NCBI RefSeq assembly: GCF_003182355.1
Contig: NZ_QGTW01000025.1
Coordinates: 1-39,830, forward strand
Source of the DNA: Cytobacillus oceanisediminis
GTDB taxonomy: Bacteria; Bacillota; Bacilli; Bacillales; Cytobacillaceae
Direction: 5' to 3'
DNA: 39,830 nt
In this document: positions 15,639 through 22,918 of the stretch, in pieces
Position numbering within the stretch: position 1 is the stretch's first letter
How the letters are laid out: each line of letters begins with the position of its first letter
Notes under the pieces: generated by a model
Database searches by the model: none
What the model was told of the DNA's origin: nothing
Seen by the model: the letters and a program-made list of their open reading frames with translations, nothing else
Position numbers and translations under genes: made by a program

Positions 15639-16436
15639 TTACTCTTTAAGTCTTGGCTTAGCAGGGTCACATTTTGGCTTTTCAGTCTGTGTGGACTCTG
15701 CCAGCTTTGTCAGGTAGTAGCATTCTTCACGGAACATATGATCAGCCATTAAAGCAGCAAACGTTCCTAAAGCTTCCTTGCTAAGTTCAAGCTCTTCAAT
15801 CTCTTCCAAGAAGTTCATGAACAACTTCATTTCAAGTGTGACATCATTATTAAACCTTTGGAGTGCTGGAAACGATGTGATATTTGTACGGAGAAATCCT
15901 GACATTTCAATTGCTTTTAAATAAAAGGCCTCAAAGTCTTTTGTGAAATTGTCACTGATTTTTCTGATTTTCTTTTCCACCCTATTCATGTTGTCAGATA
16001 TTGCTCCTGCATGGCCGGCTGCATCGAGAAGCCAAATTAAGTGATGGTTAAGCTCATGAAATACAGGCGGTTCCTCTCCCTTTTTCAGATATTGAAGAAC
16101 TAGCAAATATTCTTCCAATTCATTTACCATATGATTGATGAAAACGGGTCCAAGGTGAATGGAAATTTTACCGGTCAAATGGCGTTCAAGAATATTCAGT
16201 TTAAACTTTCTCAGCTTTTTTCCCTCTTCCTCAGCTCTTCTGCTTAATTCCATCATGTCTTCCACTTCCACTCTTCCTAGAAGCTGATCAAAGGTTTGGA
16301 TAAAATAATTTGCAAGTTCAATGCTCTCTTTTTCCTTCGGTGATAGCGAATCATGGATAAACCGGGCATGATCCCCCAATATCTGAAGCCAAAATCCATG
16401 TTCAAATTTAGCGGCACCTTCAAAAACAGCAGTCAC
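15639..16436 (-). CDS. DUF2935 domain-containing protein
   Basis: This is an all-helical cytoplasmic protein of about 265 residues with two related halves. Each carries spaced histidines and glutamates suited to metal binding: FEHGFWLQILGDHARFIHD in the first, and MADHMFREECYYL near the end. This is the DUF2935 pattern, ferritin-like in topology; the function is unknown. I prefer the GTG at 16436 because AGGGGAG lies 5 nt before it. The in-frame ATG at 16463 lacks a ribosome binding site. The C-terminus (about 20 residues) is charged and lysine/proline-rich. It stands alone, divergent from the DJ-1-like gene. Confidence 0.82.
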   Translation of the reverse strand: MTAVFEGAAKFEHGFWLQILGDHARFIHDSLSPKEKESIELANYFIQTFDQLLGRVEVEDMMELSRRAEEEGKKLRKFKLNILERHLTGKISIHLGPVFINHMVNELEEYLLVLQYLKKGEEPPVFHELNHHLIWLLDAAGHAGAISDNMNRVEKKIRKISDNFTKDFEAFYLKAIEMSGFLRTNITSFPALQRFNNDVTLEMKLFMNFLEEIEELELSKEALGTFAALMADHMFREECYYLTKLAESTQTEKPKCDPAKPRLKE

Positions 16437-16611
16437 ACTATCTCCCCTTTCACCCATACTCATAAATACATATCAGTAAGCTAGGGGATTTATTCCATAT
16501 ATTAGTTAATCTTATTTATATTTGAATATTAAAAAAAACTCATTTTTTTTTAAAGGGTTTTTTGTTTTTTTTGTAGAATTATGCCTTAACAAGATGGGAG
16601 GGGAAGCTAAA

Positions 16612-17145
16612 GTGACTACCGGAATCCTTTTATACCCAAGATTTAGCGAATATGAGCTAACAGTAGTCCTTTCAGTTTTAACCCAGGCCAACCAGCCAAA
16701 AATCTTTATAGGGTTAAATCACGAGCCTGTAAAAGGGGAAGCAGGTTTAATTTGCTTGCCCGAAAAAAACATTCATGACGTGGATCCTGAATTGCTTACA
16801 AGCCTTATATTGCCTGGTGTTGACGACTTCCAGCATTTACTTGATGAGAAGCCGCTCTTTGAATTTATCCGGTCTGTTTATGAAAGGGACGCCGTAATTG
16901 GCGCCATTTCAAGCGCTCCTTTTCTTCTCGCAAAAGCAGGTGTTCTGCTTGACCGAAATTATACAACAGGAATCTCAAGACAAGGCAGACAGTTTCTTGG
17001 CGTATTTTCGGAAAAAAGCTACGTTGATGCCCCCTATGTTTTCGACAGAGGCATCCTTACAGCCAAGGGGGCCTACTTTATCGACTTTGCCAATAAGTTC
17101 GGCCAGGTACTTGAGCTCGACTTCAATCGCAATTGGTATCGATAA
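16612..17145 (+). CDS. DJ-1/PfpI-like protein lacking the nucleophilic cysteine
   Basis: This 177-residue flavodoxin-like protein is of the DJ-1/PfpI superfamily. The N-terminal strand (TGILLYPRFSEYELTVVLSV) has the conserved Glu13, the middle has SLILPGVDDF, and the elbow reads AVIGAISSAPFLLAKAG. Active members have AIC(H/A)xP there; here the cysteine position is Ser100. It is therefore probably not a classical cysteine protease or glyoxalase-type enzyme and may be a binding or regulatory variant. The start is GTG 16612: GGGAGGGG lies 8 nt upstream. The frame extends to 16522 without a ribosome binding site. It is a single gene, convergent with the GNAT gene. Confidence 0.78.
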   Translation: MTTGILLYPRFSEYELTVVLSVLTQANQPKIFIGLNHEPVKGEAGLICLPEKNIHDVDPELLTSLILPGVDDFQHLLDEKPLFEFIRSVYERDAVIGAISSAPFLLAKAGVLLDRNYTTGISRQGRQFLGVFSEKSYVDAPYVFDRGILTAKGAYFIDFANKFGQVLELDFNRNWYR

Positions 17146-17172
17146 AAAAGACCGGTCTATTGGCCCTTATTT

Positions 17173-18036
17173 CTATAAGTATTTTTTCATCATTACCTGG
17201 CCAAACTTGTTTTTGAACCCCATTTTTAAAAGAGCTTTTGAAGAAGGATTATTAGCAGAAATATTCAGCACAGTAATATCTAGCCTATCATCACTGTCCA
17301 GAAAAAGAGTACTTAAGACTCTTTCTATCATCCCCTTTTTTAATGTGCTGCTTTGACTATATTTCAGCTGATAAATGATGATCCTGTCTGGGCGTCCACT
17401 GCTATCCAACACCCGTTTATATAAAATGTATCCTGCCTCTTCGCCCTCTGGACTAATAAAAACAGCAGCTTCCCCAAATCTGACACTTTCCCACTGACAT
17501 TGCCAGGCAGCATCCCCATCATAAAAATCAAGAGCCTTCAATTGTTCCGGATACACTCTTTTAATCAGTAAAGTCCTAAAAGGTTTTAATTCTTTTCGGC
17601 CAACCTTTTTATATAAATAGAGCAAATGGTCTGTAACCTCATAGCCCATTTTTTTATATAGGCGTATAGCTCTTTCATTTTCTTCAATTGACTCAAGCAC
17701 AGCAATATTTACTCCTTCTTCTATATAGATATTCTGAACTTCTTCCATCATCGCAACAGAAAGGCCTTTCCCTCTGTATTCCGGTGCAATTCCGGTTCCC
17801 CCGTTCCAGGCTATTTTTCTCCCGCTCACCTCCCGTATTCCCGTCATGATAATTCCAGAGGGTTCTTCATGCATAAAAGCAATGATTGATTTTTCAGGTG
17901 AAAGACCTTCATGTACCACTCGGTTTATAAAAGCTTCCATATCCATTTTTATAGGAACCAAATACCCTTCAAATCCTTTGTTCCAGGCAGTTAACGCTTC
18001 TTCCAGGCTGCATTGCGAAAGCTTTTTAATTTTCAT
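17173..18036 (-). CDS. GNAT family N-acetyltransferase, two-domain
   Basis: This 287-residue protein has a complete N-terminal GNAT domain. Motif A (GTGIAPEYRGKGLSVAMMEE, the acetyl-CoA pyrophosphate loop) is near residues 80-100, and NERAIRLYKKMGYEV follows as motif B. The C-terminal half looks like a second, degenerate GNAT unit ending ITVLNISANNPSSKALLKMG, without the RxxGxG/A loop. The acceptor substrate cannot be inferred. Start ATG 18036 has AAAGGAGATG upstream. It stands alone next to a 390-bp intergenic region. Confidence 0.87.
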   Translation of the reverse strand: MKIKKLSQCSLEEALTAWNKGFEGYLVPIKMDMEAFINRVVHEGLSPEKSIIAFMHEEPSGIIMTGIREVSGRKIAWNGGTGIAPEYRGKGLSVAMMEEVQNIYIEEGVNIAVLESIEENERAIRLYKKMGYEVTDHLLYLYKKVGRKELKPFRTLLIKRVYPEQLKALDFYDGDAAWQCQWESVRFGEAAVFISPEGEEAGYILYKRVLDSSGRPDRIIIYQLKYSQSSTLKKGMIERVLSTLFLDSDDRLDITVLNISANNPSSKALLKMGFKNKFGQVMMKKYL

Positions 18037-18202
18037 TTTACATCTCCTTTAAAATGAGTTGTCATGGGTATTGCCTATCTCAGCTTTCGAAATTTCAGTG
18101 GTTCTGACGATTTCGAATATTGCATGAATATAAGGTAATCCGAAATTAATTTCCAAATGCAATCAAGTCTTGAATGGAAAATCTGTTGACCCATAAAGTT
18201 GG

Positions 18203-18247
18203 TTATTTCTGTTTGTTTCCTCTTCTAATAACAATAATAATGGACAT
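18203..18247 (-). other. 14-codon mini-ORF with a strong RBS, possible remnant or leader peptide
   Basis: AAGGAGGTG sits 8 nt before ATG 18247, which opens only 14 codons (MSIIIVIRRGNKQK). It lies directly downstream of two TetR-type half-operator repeats. The rest of the 18037-18427 gap holds no gene; an 8-bp inverted repeat (TTCGAAAT / ATTTCGAA) is near 18090-18122. This looks like the promoter and start of a lost efflux or regulator gene. Confidence 0.4.
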
Positions 18248-18266
18248 TTTATGCCACCTCCTTAAA

Positions 18267-18325
18267 TAGACCAGTTAGTTTATTTGTGATCAAAAAAATA
18301 TAAAACTAGACTGCTTAGTTTATTT
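18267..18325 (-). promoter_or_regulatory. Pair of TetR-like operator sites
   Basis: On the minus strand TAAACTAACTGGTCTAT (18267-18283) and a diverged copy, TAAACTAAGCAGTCTA (18307-18322), lie 40 bp apart upstream of the mini-ORF. The AAACTNNNNNGTCTA form resembles operators of TetR/AcrR repressors. No such regulator is in this window. Confidence 0.4.
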
Positions 18326-18388
18326 TAATTAAACCATTAATTGTCAGTCTTTTCAATCATTTTATTGAAAGACTTTTCCTTATTAATA

Positions 18389-18416
18389 AAAAAACCGATA
18401 CTCACGGTATCGGCTT
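18389..18416 (-). terminator. Terminator of the fru operon
   Basis: On the minus strand GCCGATACC, GTGA and GGTATCGG-type arms form a stem followed by T7, just after the fruA stop. Confidence 0.88.
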
Positions 18417-18427
18417 CATAAAAAATA

Positions 18428-20296
18428 TTATTTTAACGGTTTTTTCAGGAATCCAATCAGGAGTGCCGATATAAATGCACCTGCGATGATTCCAACAAGG
18501 TAAACTACCCAAGGACCATCAACGAGCGGTACAACGAATACACCGCCATGAGGCGCTCTTAATCCGATTCCAGCCATCATTGAAATGGCGCCTGCCACTG
18601 CTGAACCTGCCATGATGGATGGTATGACACGAAGCGGATCGGCAGCCGCAAATGGAATAGCACCTTCAGTAATGAATGAGAATCCCATAATATAGTTTGC
18701 TTTTCCTGCATCCTGTTCCTGTTTCGTAAATTTATTTTTAAACAAAGTTGCCGCCAGTGCAATCGCAAGAGGCGGAACCATACCTGCAGCCATAATGGCA
18801 GCCATTGGTTCGTAAACCCCGTTAGCCAGCAGTCCGGTGCCAAAGACATATGCCGATTTATTAACCGGGCCGCCCATATCGAAAGCCATCATTAGTCCGA
18901 GCACAACTCCAAGAAGCACCGCATTACCAGTTCCAAGTCCTGAAAGCCATTCAGTAATGGCAGTATTCAAAGCTCCAACCGGCTTATTCACCACATAAAG
19001 CATCAGCAATCCAGTAATAGCGATTCCGAAAAGCGGGTAAAGCAAAATGGTTTTGATCCCTTCGAGGGAAACGGGCAATCCAGCAAATGCCTTTTTCAAG
19101 CCGACTACCACATAACCTGCAAGGAACCCGGCAATAATACCTCCAAGGAAGCCTGCTCCGCCGGAAGCGGCCATCATTCCGCCAACAGCACCTGCAGCAA
19201 AACCAGGACGGTCAGCAATACTCATCGCAATAAATGCAGCAAGAATCGGTACGATTAACCCGAAAGCATTTCCGCCGCCAATTGTCATTAGTGCTTCGGC
19301 AATAGGGTGATAGGATGGATCATTTGGATCTGCTGCTTTATAACCAAACATAAAGGAAATGGCAATTAAGATTCCGCCTCCTACTACAAATGGAAGCATA
19401 TTGGATACACCGTTCATTAGATGCTTATAGATGCCGGCCTTTTGTTCTTTTTTGTTTTCAGACTCAGCAGTACTGTTTGGGCTGCCGCCTTTATATACTG
19501 GAGCATCCTGTTTAAGCGCTTTTTCAATTAATTCCTGCGGTTTGCGTATTCCGTCCGCAACTGGAGTTTCCAGCAAATGCTTGCCGCTGAATCGCTCCAA
19601 TTCAACCTTTGTATCAGCAGCCACAATAACAGCCGTCGCATTAGCAATTTCTTCTGGTGTCAGGACATTTTTAGCGCCGCTTGATCCATTGGTTTCAACT
19701 TTAATATCAACGCCCAGTTCAGCTGCCTTTGCTTTTAAGGAATCTGCTGCCATATACGTGTGGGCAATTCCTGTAGGGCATGCTGTTACAGCAACGATAA
19801 AACGCTTGCTATCTGCAATATTTTGATCTTCCTCTTCATCTGTTTCATCATAGCTGTCAATAATATCTATAACTTCATCAGCTGAAGCAGCATTCTGCAG
19901 CTTTTTGCGGGCTTCTTCATTCATTAATATAGATGAAAGCCTGGATAATGCTTCTAAGTGGGTATTATTGGCGCCTTCTGGGGCTGCAATCATAAAGAAT
20001 AAATAGGAAGGCTGCCCGTCAAGAGATTCATAATCCACCCCTGCTTCTGATTTGCCAAACGCAATTGCAGGATCCTTCACTGCGCTTGTTTTCGCATGTG
20101 GGATGGCAATTCCGTCACCGATGCCTGTTGTGCTTTGCTCTTCCCTTTTTAAAATGGCTTCTTTGAATGCAGAGCGGTCATTTAGCTTTCCAGCTTTATC
20201 AAGCTGGTCTACCAGGCCATTTATAGCATCAATCTTCCCTGTTCCGCTCATAGAGAGCAGGATTGTGTCTCTTGTAAGCAATTCTGTAATTCTCAT
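18428..20296 (-). CDS. fruA: PTS fructose transporter subunit IIABC
   Basis: This 622-residue fused permease imports fructose and phosphorylates it to fructose-1-phosphate. Domain order is IIA (about 1-145), with phosphohistidine His67 in GIAIPHAKT; IIB (about 165-265), with phosphocysteine Cys173 in TACPTGIAHTYMAA; then membrane IIC (about 290-622), with GGMMAASGGAGFLGGIIAGF and LMMAFDMGGPVNKSAY. The domain order and length are those of Bacillus FruA. It begins 1 nt after the fruK stop, with GGGGAGAATTAGG as its ribosome binding site. It is the last gene of fruR-fruK-fruA. Confidence 0.96.
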   Translation of the reverse strand: MRITELLTRDTILLSMSGTGKIDAINGLVDQLDKAGKLNDRSAFKEAILKREEQSTTGIGDGIAIPHAKTSAVKDPAIAFGKSEAGVDYESLDGQPSYLFFMIAAPEGANNTHLEALSRLSSILMNEEARKKLQNAASADEVIDIIDSYDETDEEEDQNIADSKRFIVAVTACPTGIAHTYMAADSLKAKAAELGVDIKVETNGSSGAKNVLTPEEIANATAVIVAADTKVELERFSGKHLLETPVADGIRKPQELIEKALKQDAPVYKGGSPNSTAESENKKEQKAGIYKHLMNGVSNMLPFVVGGGILIAISFMFGYKAADPNDPSYHPIAEALMTIGGGNAFGLIVPILAAFIAMSIADRPGFAAGAVGGMMAASGGAGFLGGIIAGFLAGYVVVGLKKAFAGLPVSLEGIKTILLYPLFGIAITGLLMLYVVNKPVGALNTAITEWLSGLGTGNAVLLGVVLGLMMAFDMGGPVNKSAYVFGTGLLANGVYEPMAAIMAAGMVPPLAIALAATLFKNKFTKQEQDAGKANYIMGFSFITEGAIPFAAADPLRVIPSIMAGSAVAGAISMMAGIGLRAPHGGVFVVPLVDGPWVVYLVGIIAGAFISALLIGFLKKPLK

Positions 20297-20297
20297 C

Positions 20298-21227
20298 CTA
20301 ATTCTCCCCTTTTAGGTTGATCTTTGTAATGGAAACCTGAGGAAGCAATCCCTCTGCCTTTTCTTTCGTGCAAAGACCCAATGAAAACGCGGTTGCGCTT
20401 CCGGATGCTACACTGTATTGAAAAGCTCTTTCTATATCTCTGTATTGTTCAAAAGCTGCCAGGAAGCCCGCTACCATAGAGTCGCCTGCCCCGACTGAGC
20501 TTCTAACTTCCCCTTGTGGGACACTAGCTATATATGCATTTTCATCTGTGACCAGGACCGCGCCTTTTCCTGCTAATGACACAATCACATTTTGGGCACC
20601 CATTTCCACAAGCTTTTGGCCGTATGGAATGACTTCTTCAGCGGCTGTAAATTCAGTATTAAAGATTTCCCCCAGTTCATGGTGGTTAGGCTTGATTAAA
20701 AATGGATTATAAGGAAGGACCTTTTTCAATAATTCACCTTCAGCATCAACAACAAAGGCTGCCCCATTCTCAGAGCAAATTTTGACCAGTTCTTCATAAG
20801 TTGTTTCTGGCAATGTGGAAGGAATGCTCCCCGCTAAAACGAGCAAATCTCCATCAGACAGAATGCCGATTTTCGTTTTAAGATCCTGAAGATTTTCTTT
20901 TGAAATAGTTGGACCTTTCGCATTGATTTCTGTTTCTGTTCCGGTCTTTATCTTTACATTAATCCTTGTGTCTTCAGCGACGAGAACAAAGTCAGTATCA
21001 ATATTTTCATTTTTTAAGTAATCAGCAATATAGTCTCCTGTAAATCCCCCAACAAAACCAAGAGCTTTGCTTTTAATTTCCATTCTGTTTAGCACTCTTG
21101 AAACATTTATCCCTTTTCCTCCCGGGAATTTAGTGTCATTTTGCATACGGTTTAAACCGCCGACTTTAATCTCTTCCAATTCTACGATGTAGTCCACTGA
21201 CGGATTTAACGTCAATGTGTGTATCAT
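20298..21227 (-). CDS. fruK: 1-phosphofructokinase
   Basis: This 309-residue PfkB-family kinase converts fructose-1-phosphate to fructose-1,6-bisphosphate with ATP. The N-terminal signature is TLNPSVDYIVELEEIKVGGLNR, with KFPGGKGINVSRVL for sugar binding. The catalytic GAGDSMVAGFLAA near residue 250 carries the base Asp. Its start overlaps the fruR stop (ATGA) and its stop lies 1 nt before fruA, so the three genes are tightly packed. Product and neighbours together make the assignment firm. Confidence 0.95.
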   Translation of the reverse strand: MIHTLTLNPSVDYIVELEEIKVGGLNRMQNDTKFPGGKGINVSRVLNRMEIKSKALGFVGGFTGDYIADYLKNENIDTDFVLVAEDTRINVKIKTGTETEINAKGPTISKENLQDLKTKIGILSDGDLLVLAGSIPSTLPETTYEELVKICSENGAAFVVDAEGELLKKVLPYNPFLIKPNHHELGEIFNTEFTAAEEVIPYGQKLVEMGAQNVIVSLAGKGAVLVTDENAYIASVPQGEVRSSVGAGDSMVAGFLAAFEQYRDIERAFQYSVASGSATAFSLGLCTKEKAEGLLPQVSITKINLKGEN

Positions 21228-21976
21228 GCTGTCACAACCTTTATTGTAGTTTTGCTGGCATAAGGCTCCTGATGCTCTTCATCCAGCCCATTAGTAATGA
21301 TTGCTGCTGTATGCAGATCGGCAATTTTGGCAAAGGCTATTTCCGAAAACTTCGTATCATCAGCAAGCACAAAAGCCTCCCTTGAAAGCGAAATGGCCAT
21401 TTGCTTAATCATCGCCTCATCCTGATCCGGCGTAGTGTAACCGAATTGAGGATGGATTCCATTAACACCCATAAAACATTTGTCAAAGCGATAGTGCTCA
21501 AGGCTCGCCATCGCTCCCCTGCCGATAATGGCTTTTGTCTGTTCTTTGGCAAAACCGCCAATTATAAATGTTTTTATATTCCGTTCGAGCAGTGCACTGA
21601 TATGCATTAACCCGTTCGTTACAACTACGATTTCTTTTGAAGGCAAAAACGGGATTATTTCTGTCACAGTTGAACCTGCATCCAGGTAGATGGAATCTCC
21701 TTCTTCAACAAGGCCTGCCGCATATTGGGCAATTTGGCGTTTTTGTTGAAGGTTTTTGGAGGATTTTTCAGTCATGCTCGGTTCCTGCAGCTTTCCCTGA
21801 AGCTTCGCTGCCCCGCCATGAATCCTTTTTAAGTATTTTCCTTCTTCCAGCTGAGTCAGGTCCCTTCTGATCGTTGACTCGGATGTCTCTGTTAGATCAA
21901 CCAGATCCTGAATTTTCACTACACCTTTTTCTTTCAAAAGCTGGAGAATCATTTTATGGCGTTCCGGTGTTAACAA
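21224..21976 (-). CDS. fruR: DeoR-family transcriptional repressor of the fru operon
   Basis: This 250-residue DeoR regulator has an N-terminal winged helix (LKEKGVVKIQDLVDLTETSESTIRRDLTQLEE) and a C-terminal DeoRC sugar-phosphate sensor (DSIYLDAGSTVTEIIPFL, VVTNGLMHIS, GRGAMASLEHYRFDKCFMGVNGI). It is expected to sense fructose-1-phosphate and repress its own operon. The start is TTG 21976, preceded by AGGGGGTGG. It is the first gene of fruR-fruK-fruA. Several ATTGATT-like repeats lie around the promoter, probably its operators. Confidence 0.93.
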   Translation of the reverse strand: MLTPERHKMILQLLKEKGVVKIQDLVDLTETSESTIRRDLTQLEEGKYLKRIHGGAAKLQGKLQEPSMTEKSSKNLQQKRQIAQYAAGLVEEGDSIYLDAGSTVTEIIPFLPSKEIVVVTNGLMHISALLERNIKTFIIGGFAKEQTKAIIGRGAMASLEHYRFDKCFMGVNGIHPQFGYTTPDQDEAMIKQMAISLSREAFVLADDTKFSEIAFAKIADLHTAAIITNGLDEEHQEPYASKTTIKVVTA

Positions 21977-22014
21977 AACACCACCCCCTAAATACTGTTT
22001 TATGCCTTGATTAC

Positions 22015-22043
22015 ATCATACTGAAACCGATTGCAAAAATCAA
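22015..22043 (-). promoter_or_regulatory. fru operon promoter with an internal cre-like site
   Basis: On the minus strand TTGATT (22038-22043), 17 bp, TATGAT (22015-22020). The spacer contains TGCAATCGGTTTCA (22022-22035), which matches the CcpA cre consensus TGWAANCGNTNWCA at all but one position. TTGATTA-like repeats nearby (around 22038-22070) are candidate FruR sites. Catabolite repression and FruR repression are both expected. Confidence 0.75.
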
Positions 22044-22163
22044 TCATTTTCTATCATAAGTAATCAATTTCATTCAATATTACGATTGATTTTGAACGTT
22101 TTATGAATTTCAATATCAATTTAAATTAATAGAAAGAATATTTAAATATATCAAAATAATGGT

Positions 22164-22244
22164 TTGCCCTCTGCGCTTAATTATGCTAGAATCAAAAATA
22201 ACAATATATAGTTTTTCTATTCTGTTAACAACACTATATATTGT
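22164..22244 (+). promoter_or_regulatory. Orphan promoter with a NrdR-box pair
   Basis: TTGCCC (22164-22169), 17 bp, and an extended -10 TGCTAGAAT (22184-22192) form a plus-strand promoter. Immediately downstream lie ACAATATATAGT (22201-22212) and its inverted form ACTATATATTGT (22233-22244). Their centres are exactly 32 bp apart, the three-turn spacing of NrdR operator pairs. The sequence and layout match those upstream of nrdA at 31727-31804. No nrd gene follows. Confidence 0.75.
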
Positions 22245-22325
22245 TTTTCTTTTTGAATTAACTCGTTCCAAGGTCTCTTTTTGGTCCGCTTTCGAAATAG
22301 AAAGCGGACACTTTTTGTTTTTATA
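22200..22325 (+). ncRNA. Putative short transcript from the NrdR-controlled promoter
   Basis: The orphan promoter is followed after about 85 nt by a strong plus-strand terminator: GTCCGCTTTC, GAAATA, GAAAGCGGAC, then ACTTTTTGTTTTT (22284-22322). No ATG lies between. The two NrdR boxes could themselves pair in the RNA. It is either a small RNA under NrdR or the scar of a deleted nrd gene. The rest of 22045-22163 shows nothing recognisable. Confidence 0.5.
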
Positions 22326-22327
22326 AA

Positions 22328-22372
22328 TAAAACAGCCCGGCAAAAACGGAAGTTCTTGCCGGGCTGTTTAAT
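22328..22372. terminator. Terminator of the DUF2188 gene (probably bidirectional)
   Basis: AAACAGCCCGGCAA and TTGCCGGGCTGTTT form a 14-bp perfect stem with a loop of about 13 nt (AAACGGAAGTTC region). T-runs lie on both sides. Confidence 0.88.
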
Positions 22373-22374
22373 AT

Positions 22375-22644
22375 TTATTCATAATTTACCAAGTCTTCTA
22401 TTTTTCCATCTTCGTTATGAAGGATGGCCATTGTGCCCGCTTCTTCTGCCATACGTTTGGCTTCCTCCACTGCATCGGATCTTGATTCTGCTGTATATTC
22501 TGGATCATCCTGGCCTTCCTTTTTGACAGCCCATCCTTCTTCATCATGCGGTACTACATGGAATCTTGCTTCGTCTGTTCCTGCACGTTCTTTAAAATAT
22601 TGTTCCTGTTCTTCACTGCGATTATTTTGGTTATTGTTTGCCAT
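22375..22644 (-). CDS. DUF2188 domain-containing protein
   Basis: This 89-residue hydrophilic protein has a Gln/Asn-rich N-terminus (MANNNQNNRSEEQEQYFKER) and a DUF2188 core: FHVVPHDEEGWAVKKEGQDD, the helix SRSDAVEEAKRMAEEAGT and the strand MAILHNEDGKIE. The family is of unknown function and common in Bacillus. I choose ATG 22644 because AGGAGG lies 7 nt before it; the ATG 6 nt upstream abuts that site. It is a single gene with its own strong terminator. The 22651-22918 gap upstream shows no further gene. Confidence 0.85.
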   Translation of the reverse strand: MANNNQNNRSEEQEQYFKERAGTDEARFHVVPHDEEGWAVKKEGQDDPEYTAESRSDAVEEAKRMAEEAGTMAILHNEDGKIEDLVNYE

Positions 22645-22918
22645 GGTCATACCTCCTGCTTATAGTTGGTTTAATGTCATCAAGTGATGAGCAGTATCAC
22701 TTTACCCTTTAAGAAATTTAAGAAACCCGATTACTATTTAAAAGAGTAGTAGATTAGAACCGTTTTAATTTGTCCTTTTTCATAAAAAACACTCGAATTT
22801 TGTCGGAACATTAGGAATACCCCATAGGAATTAGTACTCTTTCAAAAAAATACCATTTTCTTCTAAACTAGTAATCGTTAGGGACTCTAAAAAAATACTA
22901 AACATTCAGGAGGTTATT

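Noticed and set aside
22116..22343. 75-codon minus-strand frame
   Set aside because: It runs through the NrdR boxes and a terminator hairpin and has no RBS.
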